This document shows positions 48,431-61,029 of a stretch of 64,000 bases of DNA, one piece after another. The stretch is taken from the NCBI GenBank assembly GCA_036250195.1, contig JAVHZZ010000003.1:346024875-346088874 (forward strand), in the 5' to 3' direction. Positions within the stretch are counted from its first letter, which is position 1. Each line of letters starts with the position of its first letter. The notes under the pieces were generated by a model. That model was not told the DNA's origin, did no database searches, and saw only the letters and a program-made list of their open reading frames with translations. The DNA comes from Mixophyes australis (taxonomy: Eukaryota; Chordata; Amphibia; Anura; Limnodynastidae). The translations under genes were made by a program, and so were the position numbers.

Positions 48431-51015
48431 AGGAGGTGTTCAAAATTGAATAAAAAATGACTGGAAATTAGTGTTACTGAGGTTAATAATAATGTAGCTA
48501 CAAAATAATACCTAAATTATGTTATTTTAGCACCAATAAATGTAATTTTTATAACAAATTGCAAAACAAAACCAAACAAAACCAAAACCAAAACCAAAAC
48601 ACGCAATGGCGGTTTTGCAAAACCAAAACCAAAACCAAAACACGACGGTAATCCAGATCCAAAACCGAATCCAAAACCAAAACACGGGGGTCAGTGACCA
48701 TCTCTAATTATAATAGAGCCGGCCTTGAATTCTTGGCTCCCTGAAACCCAGCGTCTAGATAGTCGGATTGGTTCACTGGTGGGCCCCACTTTCTGAGATC
48801 CTTGCTCCCTACTCTAACATTATTTCATGGTCCCCGACCATTGGCCCTTTACGCCACAGGCCGACATTGAGCATCTATGTTGTCTAGTGAGAGAAGCACT
48901 CATTGCAGTAAGGATTCTATGTAGTGCTATTAAGTATGAAAGGTTCATGACATCTGTTCTTAGCTTGTTATGTCTTTCATCATCATTATCATTGACATAT
49001 AAGGCTCCACAGATACCATAGTACGTAGCTGTAGTTACACTGGTGGACAAGGCAAGAGGAGAGTCAAACAGGGAGATTTTTATTACACTAAAGCCCCAAG
49101 CAACAGAATAGAGTATAGATGCAATTAATTTTATTTCCTGCTAAGCTACCCCTAGTGAAGTCAATGTTTATAATATATCAATATAATACTACATGATGAA
49201 ATGAGTCACCATGACTAGTGAGTGTCAAAAGTGCTGAAGTTGTAAGTACAGTACGCGGGTGCGTTTCACTAACTTTCCACTGTAAAGATTGGGCAACTGA
49301 TAAAGATATATCAGAGTGAGCGTTTAACATGTGACAAGCCCAGAAGGTTCCAAGATTCCATTCAATAGAAAACTATAACTAAAGTTATGCTATCTAAGAG
49401 ATCAAAATATTTTTCTACATAACATCATCATCATCATCACCATTTATTTATATAGCGCCATACACAAATATCTCACTGTTTTAGTTATTTTTAGTTTCCC
49501 TTGCCGTTCCCACTTCTTGTCACACAGAATCCACATCTTCTAACCACGCAACACTATAGAATATAGTATATACAAACACATACAACCTGTCATAGTTACT
49601 ACTTAATTGACATTTAGTTATATTGCTACCTTTTACATCAGTCCACTTTCATGTAGTTTTGATGCAATATCTAGTTTTGAAGGAATAATCCCCCTTTTAT
49701 CACCATTTAACTGTATAGACCATTAGGGGACAATTCAATTAGCCATTCTCCTAGAATTGCAGACAGAAAGTGTCATACTTGTGGTGACTATTATATAATA
49801 CAGAGCCCATCCTAGTGATTATTATACAACACAGAACTCACTCACTTCCTCTGGATGACAGGAGCACCCTCTAGTGGTCAGGCAACTGTCTTAGTAAGCA
49901 ATAGCAGGCAGTCTGCTATTTGCTAATATCAGCAGCCATGGACTAAGTCCCTGGAAGATCTTTAGGATGCCTGAGGAAGCGAGAAATTGTCTGAAACCCC
50001 GGACATGTGAGCAAATCTGTCTGTGATCTGTCACTGAAAAACAATGAATGTTTACGATAAAGATGGCAACCCTAAACAAGCCTGCCACGGTGGAGCTAAC
50101 AATCAGACCCACCCACCAATTTAGTCAGACTCCAACTTACCTAGCACTATATGTTTGGACCATGTGAGAAAACCAAATTACTTTAATTAAACAAAAACAT
50201 GAAGAAACATATAAACTCCACACAGGTAGCACACTGCGGTTTGTATCAAAATCTAGGCCCAGTAGGGGTCCCACTTTATAATGCCCCCTTTATAACACCA
50301 CCCTCACCACCACGTGATCATCTACACAAAAATACTGTATATCAAAGTGTATTCATTCCATGATATATGACCCGATTTATAGTACTATACTTGTTATAAT
50401 TCCCTTTATTAAGATGACTGAACGCGCTTCATGTTACAGCCATTGTCTGGTTATAGGCCTTGCATCCTGATCAGTTCCCATTAGCGTTTCTTCCCAGTCA
50501 GCGTACAGGGGTCAAGGTGGGAACATCTAACGACAATGGCAGAAAATCCTTAATCTGGATTATTCCCCACAGAAGGACTGTGAGACACAGGAAATCTATG
50601 CAGATTTGTAAGCAACTATCCAGACATTCATGTGCTTCCTGGAAAAGTAAGATTCTACTGTATATATCCATATTTCGGCAGCAATTTGTCCTGATGTCTT
50701 CTCTCATTAGAGTCCATCATTTTAGATTATAGAGGTAGGAAAATAATTGGCATGGCACTGCTGTTGGACTGTCTGCAGAGCTAGAGAATTCACATGTAAG
50801 TCTGAAAAGTCAGGCAATATACATGGTTAAAACTACAACAATATCAAAGGATTTCAGCAGATGACAGGGCCCAGTACAGAGATGTGAAATGATGTGCAGA
50901 CAGATGATTAACCCAATGGATTCTACACCTCACTAAACCTCTTGTCTAGTTATGCATATCTTTTATTATTCATTGGGTAGAAGGCAGAATATACAGTGTA
51001 CAACACATATAAATG

Positions 51016-51313
51016 CAGGGGCGCACGCAGAGGGGTTTCTGGTTCTCCAGAAACCCCTCCCCTCCACGAAGTTCAGGGGCTAAACAGTGCCCCTACATAG
51101 CGGCACTGTACTGTACAGCAGCCGCGGCGCTGTCAAAGAAGCGTCTATGGCGGTGCTGTGTTGTACTACAATACAGCACCGTCGCGGATGCTTCTTTGAC
51201 AGCGCCGCAGCTGCTGTACAATACAGGCCTGCCGAAATGGAGCTGCCGCAGCTCTTTCTTTTTATTTTTTTTGGGGGGGGGGAACCCCCTTAAAAATCCT
51301 GCGTGCGCCCCTG
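51016..51313. mobile_element. 298-bp hAT-like element with internal hairpin
   Basis: Ends CAGGGGCGCACGCAG and CTGCGTGCGCCCCTG are perfect 15-bp inverted repeats. Inner arms TGTACAGCAGCCGCGGCGCT GTCAAAGAAGC (about 51112-51142) and GCTTCTTTGACAGCGCCGCA GCTGCTGTACA (about 51189-51219) form a second palindrome. No 8-bp target duplication is visible (TATAAATG versus AAAAATTA), so the flanks may be eroded. The opposing frames here are shadows of the palindrome. Confidence 0.85.
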
Positions 51314-52818
51314 AAAAATTATACAGCAAATATCAAAATAAATACAATAATTATATTGTTTAATGATGCTTGAGGCCTTCAATGGAAAGCAAAATGATAT
51401 GATCTGGTTTAACTGCATTGTTATGCTGCTGTGTCCTTAGCATTTTGAATTTTTATTTGTAATTTTACTGTTACTTTCTATGAAGATGTTTAGCTTGTGG
51501 AAAAGTCCTCCAGAGCTCAAGAATACATTTAGAGGAGAAGATTTTCTCAAAATAATATAATATTATGAGGCAGCCATTCACATCACAGCAATGGGAGAAG
51601 GAAGGGTTGATAATGACAAAATATGAGATGAAATACTGAGAAATTCACAGTTTGGTCTGTATAAGAATTTCTGCCTAATCCTGAATAGATTGTGATTGAC
51701 ATTCAGGTGTAAATTTGTCACCTATTAGCATATACACTGTCATGCTGAGCGACCTCACAGGGGAGGGAGCTGGAGAAACTTGTATAAAGGTTACCGAATG
51801 TTATCAAAATTGTCATATTCCATCTGTGCTGCGGAATAGATCCATGTTCCTGCGTCCTCCCACTACATATAGGAAACGCTGTACCTTTTTTCCTATTTCT
51901 GTATTCCTCCATTTTCGTACAAAACTTGTTTGCTTAATTTTATATGAATAATGCTATCTTATTTTGTATATCCTAAGCATTGTGGTAATTTTGCTATATT
52001 AAATTCCATTTAATAATGTTCAGCTTTTATGTTCTTAACAAATTCATGTGCTAAGTAAGCTTGTTTTTTTTAGATATCTACATATCTAAAAAAAACACGG
52101 GGGTTGATGGGGTAACGATAACTCTGGTTGGTTTTAGTTTTGATTGTAGATTTTAATGGCAGCTCTTAAAACAAACCTTGGTGGTGGCAATTTTTTAATT
52201 AATAGTGAGTGTGTGATATAAAAAGAGGTAGATTTAATCATTTTTATACAAACCACACCACACACATACTGTTTATGACAGAATTGAGGTTGAGGTGGGG
52301 GGAGGGATACAGATAATTATGTACACCAATGGTATGAAAGAGATTTTTAGTTGTGCAGCCATGGTATATTAAATTACAGTGGTTATGCAATGCATTAAAA
52401 ATGTAAAATAATAATACAATATTACATCTTGAAGTTACTGTAAGTCACCCTGTTCCTTCAGCACTGCAAATGACGTTAATGTCAATGCAAAAATCTTTAT
52501 TTTCATATAAGTTGTCATGTACTGCACTGTATAATATGAGATTGGAGCTTAACTAGGACAGAATTGAAATCAACATTCTGCCAGCATTTTAAATTATGCT
52601 GCAGGCACAGCTAATGCAGGTATTTTGAATTCATCTGAAATGCCTCCTGTGACAGACCATATTGCTTGATAAAAAAAAAATAAAAAGAGACATTTTAATC
52701 TCACAGTTAGTTGTATGGGTAAAAAAAGTGATATCCTGCTGTTTACTCAACATAATATTAATACCATAAGCAGCAAACATACAGTTAGGTTGTGTAAGTG
52801 TAATGTATAATGCAATAA

Positions 52819-52897
<79 letters not shown>
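52819..52897. repeat. (AT)n microsatellite
   Basis: About 80 bp of pure AT dinucleotide in the intron 5' (plus coordinates) of the TTC7A exon at 53173. Confidence 0.97.
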
Positions 52898-52902
<5 letters not shown>

Positions 52903-53172
52903 GTGGGCTTAGTTCCATCATATATATAGAAGGTAAATTAACAATTGCTACTGCCCATTACAATAATGGTACATATATGGGAGATATATTTCATCTAGTG
53001 AGCTGGCCTCATATCATACAACATGATAAAATTAGAAGCCACAACAGTTTAACATACACAAATCATCAGTCTATAAAGCACATGAGGCAACCTTCTAAAA
53101 TGTACCGATTTACCACCTACCCCCCAATATTGCCCTTATAAAGAATACACTGTATTGCCCCTGGATACTTAC

Positions 53173-53307
53173 CGGCCTGTAGCCATATCTGCTCCAGAGT
53201 TATCCACTGATGCATCGGTCCCTGTCTATGTGCGCTGCTGTGCATGGTTATCTCAGACATGGCCTGTTCCATACGCGATGCTGCGATGGAAGACGCCGCC
53301 TGGGACC
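53173..53307 (-). CDS. TTC7A: TTC7A internal exon (linker before C-terminal TPRs)
   Basis: This exon encodes [20 protein letters not shown], then [20 protein letters not shown] and WLQA plus the first base of the next codon, with a consensus donor GTAAGTATCC at 53172-53163. The [16 protein letters not shown] join matches the TTC7 family, and the phase (1) fits the exon at 42013. The 5' boundary is ambiguous. An acceptor TTTACGTAG gives a start at 53307 (135 nt), and a second AG eight bases downstream gives a start at 53299 (127 nt). The two differ in phase, and the upstream exon lies outside the window, so the sequence alone cannot decide. The first half is a Ser/Ala-rich linker, which varies in the family; the second half enters the conserved TPR block. 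Confidence 0.87.
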
Positions 53308-53599
53308 CTACGTAAACATATGAATATACATAAATACATATCACCATCGCTGTACATTTCCATGTGAAAGACATCATAACATTTACTGATAGAAAAGGGC
53401 TATGACTACTGATTAATTTAACGCAGAGGTTCTCAGATCTTTCCTCACAGCACGTGAATAGCGCATGATTTGTGGATGTCAGAGCACAGGCAAAATGGAA
53501 ACACCTGGATAAATAAGGGATAATAAGTATATTAAAAGCAAGGGCTTCTAGTTGTGTTCATTAAAAAAACAGCATGTTCAGGATCAACTATAAAGACGC

Positions 53600-54520
53600 T
53601 GGACTACCATGGCTGCAAGAGGAGACCTCAATCACCTTTCAAGAAGGGCGATTGTTGGGGAGCTTCAGTAACCAAGACAACTCAACTTTGCTAATGGTTC
53701 ATGAGCAATCATGTCTAAGGTGATGTCAGCATGGAACTTTGAGGAAATAACATCATCAACAAATGGCAACATTTGGTGGTATCTCATACTCCAGGATTGT
53801 GATACAGTATATGGAATAATTAGAAGTGCAGCCCAAGACAGATGAGCAACTGATACAATTGACTATAAATTTGATCTTGTGGCTATCAGCCAGTTTTATC
53901 CAGAGTAGACTATCATAGTTCGGTTGTAGTGCATAAATCGCTCATCACACCTGGCAATGTACATTTGCAAGTTCAGTGGTGAAAAGAGCATAGGAAATGG
54001 ACTATCGAGCAGTGGAGGAAAGTGATATGGTCAGATGGATGGTCCTTCACCATGTTCTTAACAAAAGGGCAAAGTGCACATGTGGTGCCAACCTAAAGAA
54101 CTCTACAGTGCTTGGTTCCAAAAGTGAGTGGTTCTGGGGCGCATTTCCCTGGCATGGTTTGGTTACAGTCATTCCCTTAGAAGGATGCTTATTTCTAGTT
54201 AATGTTACTGAGTGATCATATATTGCTGCTTTTCTTCCAGGATGATAATACCCCCATCCACATGTGGTCACCCAATGACTCCATGAAAGTGACACTGAGG
54301 TTATCTATATGATATGGCCTTCTCAGTCACCAGATCTGAACCCAGTCCAGCATTTATGGGATATTTTGGAGCAACGCCTGAAACATTGTGTTCCGTCACA
54401 GCAACCGAGGGTCGGTTGAGTGACTTTTTTGAAGAAAATATATGCTGAAGCCGTCCTGTACAGATCCGGACATTGTTATACCCAATGCCACTGCACATAC
54501 AGGCCGTACTGGGAGCATGA
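53600..54520 (+). pseudogene. Tc1/mariner transposase relic
   Basis: Translation in shifting frames gives WTIEQWRKVIWSDGWSF (first catalytic Asp codon 54034-54036), FQDDNTPIH (54235-54264; second Asp) and [20 protein letters not shown] (54315-54374), then LKKIYAEAV. These are the DDE blocks of Tc1-type transposases. The third acidic residue, normally Glu in SPDLNPIE, is Gln here (CAG 54348-54350). Numerous stops and frameshifts occur. Flanking inverted repeats were not located. Confidence 0.85.
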
Positions 54521-55405
54521 GCTGGCCCTCTGCCCTATTAACTCACTTTATATTGGTGTTTCCATTTTTTGCTGACTATCTGTATTAAGCAAAATGATTA
54601 ATCTACCTGAGCTGCTGGGAGGGAATCTAGAAAACATGTACTGTTTGTGTCTTGAGGATAGGGCTGGGAAACACTGACTTGTCATTAGCTGATTTACTAA
54701 AACACAATACTTTCGGCAACTTGTCTGAACTATGTTTGCCTTCATTAATTTAAATAGGTTAAGAGATATTAAAACAAAAAATATGATGTTCTTCTAACTA
54801 ATTAAACAGACATGTATGCCATAAATTTACAATCTTCAGTAAAGCTGCCTCACAGAGCTCAGATTGTTATTGGGGGAGTATATTATTTTACAGAACAGTA
54901 CATGATCAATACATGTTTGTATTGATTGTTAGTACATCATGTATGAGTTGCATTAGCATGTTTGTGTTGGAGACTACATTAAAGAGGTGCTTAGACCAAC
55001 TGTGAAGAAAAGAAATAGTAAAACACATAAGAGAGCTACGTCTGGAGACATTATCTGCTTACACTACTTGAATATATAAGGACTCTACCATCAACTCCTG
55101 GTTTTTTATGTCAGTAAAATTCAATAATAAAACATCAACTGCATTAAACCTATTTTATCTCTATGTGAGACTCTAAGATTGGTAAATCCCAAGTCAACAC
55201 ACCCCAAGAGGCCGCATGTGATACATAAATGTGGAGGGAGCTGATCATGAACTAATACCTCCAAACCGTATTGTGAAGTGACAGTCAGTGATTTCATGAT
55301 AAACCCACTGTCCATCGTTCCTCAAACTGCTCCAAAGTATAGTTATGACTGGATAAAGTCCTCCTTCCTATACTGTGTAAAGAATATGCTGTAATGCACT
55401 CTTAT

Positions 55406-55711
55406 GGGCCTGAGTTATTAAGGAGAGCAAAGCAACAAAAAAAAGGAGTACCTTTGCCCCTAGGGAAAAACCATGTTGCATTGGAGGGGGAGGTAAATTT
55501 AAAATGTGAGGACAGATTTATAGCTGGAGTAGGGCATGTCCTAGATCAACTTTAAATGTCAATGTAAAAATAATAAGTATTTGAGTACTTAGCTGACAAA
55601 GCAGCCAGTATTTTCCTTACATGCAAAATAATAAACTAATTTGCACCCCTTGCATTGTAACATGGTTTGTCCAGGAGCAAAACTTACTCCTTTTTGTGCC
55701 TTGCTCTCCTA
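55406..55711. mobile_element. miniature element (7712-8028 family), right end lost
   Basis: Starts GGGCCTGAGTTATTAAGGAG. It shares TTATAGCTGGAGTAGGGCAT GTCCTAGATCAACTTTAA and TTTGCACCCCTTGCATTGTA ACATGG with 7712-8028 in inverse orientation. The right end stops at CCTTGCTCTCC without the GAATCAGGCCC terminus. Confidence 0.75.
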
Positions 55712-58699
55712 TGTGTTGTAGTGCTTTGTGTTGTTTATGGCTATTAAGAGTGCTGAGGGGTATAGTAACCAGGGGCTTTCCTGACTGATTTGATGCTCCA
55801 CAAACAGCTGCCAATACCAGTCACAGTGGATGTCCATTACCTTCTTTATTGGAAAACCATTCTGTGATACAAACTAATAACATTTTTAAATAATGACATA
55901 TTATTTTGTGTGACCGTATAATTTACAATCTATTATAATACATATTAATTCAAGACTGAACCATGGGCCCAGAAGAATACCTCCCTACATAATCCGGGTC
56001 TCAGGATGAAAGAGGGTAAGGACTTCGGATTCAAAGGCAGAAGTGCTATTATAGACCTGTTGGAACAACGACATAACCTCAAGTATCTTTATAATCCTTA
56101 TAAGTGCTTCTAATGAATGCTTAAGTGAGAATATTAAATATCCAGTCTGTCTAGCTCCTCATGTCTTTATAACCCTCTGTAAATGCTTATTATTTACATT
56201 ATAGAGTGCATTACATTATATTTAATGCACTGCAGAATCTACTATTACAGGACATCTACACCTAAATAATGATTTTTGACACAGTACACGTTTGTGAATG
56301 CCAATGTTAATATAAGTCTAGGCGTAGACATTTGTTAAGTGGACACGCAGGATCATTGAATGATCCTTGCATTAAAAATCTGTGGGCACTTTTGATGTTT
56401 GTCAGGCTGTCAGCATGGCTTTATACACTTTAATGGAGTTCAAAAGGAAAGCATTATAAACACATGTAAAAAAGAAACCAATTCATTTAGACAAAGTTTG
56501 TATACATGGCTATATTGATGCTGGATCAAAATGTAACAGCAGCACACACACTGCCATGTGTGTATACCCTATAGCTCCGCCCAACTCCTCCTCCATACAC
56601 ATCCTCCATGTAAAGTGACCAAGAGGTGGCACGTATGGAGACATATGCACAATGCACCACATTTAGTACATAAATATGTGCGCCATTAAGGCGAAATTGC
56701 ATCATTGCGCAGTGGGGGTGGGTCTATGATGAGATAAATCTTCATGCCCTTTGGACTAATATGTGAGATTCATTCTATTGCTAATATCTTGAAGTTTCAA
56801 AATCTCCATTCCTGTGATTAGCCAGCACAATACACGGCACTCAATGCAGTGTCTCTTCTTATGTAGCTTCATCAACTAGTACATGTCAGAAATGTTACAC
56901 TGACCAGTGCAGTACAATACATAGTGGGTATTCATATGTTGTGCAGTTCTGTGACTTAGTTATGGGTGTGTTTTACTACAGTTAAGGACCACCCGATGCC
57001 TTAATGTGACTTGTGTTAGTTAGTCCATCCTGAGGACCCAGTGGCTGATTCTCTAAGTAAGTTGCCGGTTACCAGTTCCTCTGTAGGGCTATGAGAATGT
57101 CAGTAGACACGATTGGTACATGTTCATTGTGACATGAACTGAATGCCATGAACTTTATAAAGTACTTTATAAATGAAAAGAAATGGTCAACACCATAAAA
57201 TATGCCTTTACAAGGCTCTGCTCCACATTGCTATCACCCGTGGCTCCAGGGCCGGACTGGGACTAAAAATCAGCCCTGGCATTTAAAGCACACAGGCCCA
57301 CCTCTGTTCCAGATAATAATAATATTACAGTACTTTTTGCAAAGGTCATTGTTATATGGTGCCCCATGAGATACAAATGTATTACGCGCAGCTTGACTCT
57401 CTATTTGCAGCATAGGGCGCACCAGTATCAGATAATGGTATGTACAGGACCGGCAAGAGAAATTTGGGGCCCAGGTACAGTGAACTTTTGGGGCCCCCCT
57501 CCATAGACAGGTAGCAAACAAACTGAGTGCCGCCCTACTGAAAAGGGCGTGGCCACAATGTGCTGGGGGAGGGGTCAACATGGGGCATTGATACATATAT
57601 TGTAATAAAACATTACATTTATCACACCCTTCCAGCCACATTATGACACCCCCAGCCCACTGTACTTATCTATGCTTCTGGTGCTGCTGACATCCATCAG
57701 GGTGGGAACTTCCTGTAGAGTGAGCAGGGAAGCTCTTAATCTCATGAGATTACCAAATCTTGTGATACTTAGAGCTCCTCAGCTTGCTCTGCAGGCTGTG
57801 TCCTGTCCGGGAACTGGGAGCAGCTATCTGCTCCCTCCTGCTAGCCAGAGCTGGATTAACGCTCGGGGGGCCGGGGGTATTTAAATTAGCAGGGCCCCTA
57901 TTATGTAACATGGCTATCATTTTAGACAATTTTTAGACAAATACACAGGCAATACTGTGTGCACTACTGTTAGATGCACACAGATCTGCCTTCACAAGCA
58001 GTACGTTGTGAAGCGGGACATACCTCCTAACTGTCCTTGCAGTCGGACTAAATTCTGACTAAGCGAGACAGTCATTCAAATTCAGGACTGTCCCACCAGA
58101 TTCAGGACAGTTGGCAGACTGTCCTGCTCTCTCCTACCTGTTCTTGTCACTTTCACCACCTGTGGCTGCTGGTGTATTTAGATTAGTTGCTGCTGTCTTG
58201 ATCCTGGAATGTTGGATGCCCTATTTGGAAAAAAAGGGTACATGAAATTTAGAAAACTACAACCAGCCCCGGTGTTAAATCAATAGCACTTACGTTTTAT
58301 AATTAGGGCTCCCTCCATTCCCAACAATAATATTCACATTTAATAAGTAGACCTATTTCCCTCCAACCAGCCCCAACATTAAATTAATAGTACACCCATT
58401 TAATCAAAACCCATTTCTCTCCTTCCAAACAGTCCCAGTAATAAATTAAATAGCATTTATGTTTAATAAATATAACCATTTTCATAAACCATCCCAGGCA
58501 TTAAATAATTCATATTGACATTTAATAAATAGTCCTCCTCCCCAAAAAAAGCCCCATGTTCAATTAATAGCCCTAAGCCACCCCAGCATTAAATTAAAGG
58601 TCATGTCACCTCACCTTAAATAATTAGCCCCCACCTACACTCCACCATTAAATAGCTTACCTCCCACACTATATAAGATACTCCCTTCCCTCATATATT

Positions 58700-58890
58700 A
58701 CATTAACATACTGCGCCCACACACACACACCCCATATTAACATACTGCGCCCACACACACACACCCCATATTAACATACTGCGCCCACACACACACCCCA
58801 TATTGAAATACTGCGGCCACACACACCCCATATTAACATACTGCGGCCACACACAACCCATATTAACATACTGCACACACACACACACAC
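58700..58890. repeat. 30-34 bp minisatellite with CA tracts, six units
   Basis: Units of CCCATATTAACATACTGCGC followed by a variable CACACACA tract. The CA length changes between units, so period varies. The minus-strand frame at 58703-58888 is a by-product. Confidence 0.92.
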
Positions 58891-58920
58891 TTACCTTGTT
58901 ACATCTGCTTTACTTCACGC

Positions 58921-59108
58921 TCCAGCCGTCCACATGCCCACCTGAGCAGCAGCACCTTCTCGTGCGCTGCTCGGCGGACGGAGATTTAGTGACGTGCGGC
59001 CGATGCAAATAATCACATGGGACGGCACCTGTCACGAGGTGCACTGAATCTCCGTCCGCCAAGCAGCTCGCAGGGAGGTGCTGCTGCTCAGGCGGGCATG
59101 CGGATGGC
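58921..59108. repeat. 70-bp inverted repeat inside hAT element
   Basis: The left arm (about 58921-58992: CCAGCCGTCCACATGCCCAC to CGGACGGAGATTTAGTG) is mirrored by the right arm (about 59042-59112: CACTGAATCTCCGTCCGCC to CGGGCATGCGGATGGCTGG) with a spacer of about 50 bp and several mismatches. Confidence 0.85.
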
Positions 59109-60293
59109 TGGATCGGCCCAACTAGCCATAGGCCCTTCTGGCATTTGACAGAAGTGCCAGATGGCCAGTCCGGCCCTGCGTGGCTCTCAAAACAGCTTTA
59201 GAAACTTAATGGTTCCCTTCTCGACACTCCAGTCTTCTCATGTTGTACGAATGTGACACAAATAGACCACCTGTACTTGTGTATTATGAAGGAAATGTCC
59301 AACCAAATACAATATTAACCAACCACCCGCAGGATGCTACTCAGGAATTTGCCTTATGCCACGTCACACACCTCTGCATTGTTTTGTTTAGAAATGTAGG
59401 GCTTTTATACGTTCTTTCATTAACTGCAAGTTTTTATTAAGTTTCACAATCATGCTGATGTCTACCAACGAGTTGGCTTGGGGTGGTGTCACACAGGCGC
59501 TATTCACTACACATTTAAGGCATTGAATCTAATCTGTCAAAGTAGAAATTGCTAATTTCGGAAATGATGTCCGCTTTGAAAATGCAATAGACACACTCTC
59601 TTATTGAATTCCATTATATGTGAGCAAACCCTGACACAAAGAACATTTATAACGAGCTTGAACAAAAAATTGAAACTCGGCTATAATGCTACAAATGTAC
59701 ATAGGATGTACAACATCTCATGCTCTCTGAAGGTATGAGAACTTTAACATATAGATCTGTGATTGTTAGTCATACCTCTATTAAATGTTTAGTGGTCTTT
59801 TAACAAGATTGAACCTTAAAGCTCTGCTAACAGATTTGCAGCACAAACATGTGGGAAGGCCTGAAAGCCAATGATTTAACCTACCTACTGAGCCACATAT
59901 TAGTGAACAGCTGGGTTAACAGCTGTTAATCTGATAAATACTGATACCATTAATTCGTTGCAAACTTCTGACCTTTGCATACATTAGTTAGACTGACGTT
60001 TTATAGAAGAGAAACAGATAATGAAAACAGTGCCAATATGTAACAGTACACAGCTCGTATCTCGTATGAACTCCTGATGAGTGCATTTAAAACTAAATAA
60101 GGAATCTCTTGCATAATAGTCTAGAAATAATAACTCAATATACGTTCGAAAGGTTCAAGAATGTTTACATTTCAGTTGTGGTGCTGGATATTTACCCAGC
60201 CCTATATAAAGTTTTTGTAGGTGGAAACTTCTGACTTAGAGATTTTAGCAGTGTATTACACTTGCCGAACAGAGAAAGTATTAACTAAGGCAC

Positions 60294-60606
60294 AATTGCC
60301 TACACTTCCGGAGTTTCCGGGAGGCTCCCGAATTTCGAGGAGTCCTCCCGGACTCCCGGAAAAGTAGGCAAACCTCCCGGATCCTGTAAAATGGCGAAAT
60401 TCACGGCATTGAATATCAGGGGACGTGGCTTAATCGCGTCATTAAGCACCCCCCTGCCACTATTTAATACCTTGAATTTCTGTATTTTATGGTAGGCGCG
60501 GGGCTATAGTGACCTAATGATGTCGCCACGCCCACTCCTACCCTCTGTCACATGATCTGTACTCCGATCTCCCAGAGTACAGATTTAAAAAGTAGGCAAG
60601 TATGAA
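60294..60606. mobile_element. TACTTGCCTACT-family miniature element, best copy
   Basis: Left end CAATTGCCTACACTTCCGGA, body GGGAGGCTCCCGAATTTCG, GTCCTCCCGGACTCCCGGAA, AAACCTCCCGGATCC and GGCGAAATTCACGGCATTGA, right end AAAAAGTAGGCAAGTATG inverse to the left. Non-coding. Confidence 0.75.
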
Positions 60607-61029
60607 CTAAGGGTGCCCATTATGGGGGCAGAATTATGGTGAGAAATTTTAAATGATTAAATATCTGTAAGAACAAGACGTGCCCCTACACTCTGATGTC
60701 AGTCCCTGCCATTGTCTGGACCAAAATTTCCTCCCACCTATGCTGATTGACGGGCAATTGTGAAAAGAGGTTTGACTAAAAAGTTTGGTGAGCATATTGC
60801 TAAAAATGATGCATACCGTGTGACGGATATAAAAATTAAATAACAAAATAAAGAGTCCATACTCAGAAAGTAGTTGATATCATCGGTGGGTTAAATCCGT
60901 CTAGATTTTAGATTAGACAAACAGAACGTTCTTACTTTTGTCTATTTGCAAAGAAAGCACATAGGGATGGATGGACGGGAAATATATTTATACATTTTTA
61001 TTTAATACATATTTGCATTTTCTGACGGA

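Larger units (their letters stand above)
43788..48706 (-). mobile_element. 4.9-kb hAT transposon relic with target duplication
   Basis: Terminal TAGAGATGGGCGG at 43788 and inverse CCATCTCTA ending at 48706, flanked by the perfect octamer ATTATAAT at 43780-43787 and 48707-48714. The TAGAGATGG end and 8-bp duplication are hAT signatures. From left to right it contains a left end rich in GAACCGA/CTCGG motifs, a 15-unit 100-bp array (44141-45640), a plus-strand 237-codon open frame, a degenerate minus-strand transposase, and a right end of AAACCAAAACC hexamer-like repeats (48560-48690). The intact duplication suggests a moderately young insertion, but the transposase is dead. Confidence 0.9.
42014..53172 (-). 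other. TTC7A: TTC7A intron, 11.2 kb
   Basis: Donor GTAAGTATCC at 53172 and acceptor GTGTAG ending at 42014 on the minus strand. Holds a SINE (42370-42714), a 4.9-kb hAT element, a hAT-like hairpin element (51016-51313) and an AT microsatellite. I recognise nothing in about 42720-43780, 48715-51010 (except a short retroelement tail at 49422-49458 and a TTAGGGGACAATTCAATTAG end at 49728) and 51320-52815. Confidence 0.85.
57247..59178. mobile_element. 1.9-kb non-autonomous hAT element, perfect 8-bp duplication
   Basis: Ends CAGGGCCGGACTGG and CCAGTCCGGCCCTG (perfect 14-bp inverted repeat), flanked by CGTGGCTC at 57239-57246 and 59179-59186. Inside are pieces of other repeats (a GCTGGATTAACGCTCGGGGG GCC segment at 57848, a GTCCTGAATT/GGGACAGT region near 58020-58130), a (CA)-rich minisatellite (58700-58890) and a long inverted repeat (58921-59108). 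No transposase was recognised. The 123-codon minus frame at 57270-57641 has no known domain. Confidence 0.9.

Noticed and set aside
57270..57641. 123-codon minus-strand frame inside the hAT element as transposase
   Set aside because: It shows none of the hAT blocks (TTD.WTS, CFAHTLNLV, dimerisation region).
58715..58890. CRISPR-like array
   Set aside because: Units are contiguous minisatellite copies with varying CA tracts, not repeats with unique spacers, and the genome is eukaryotic.
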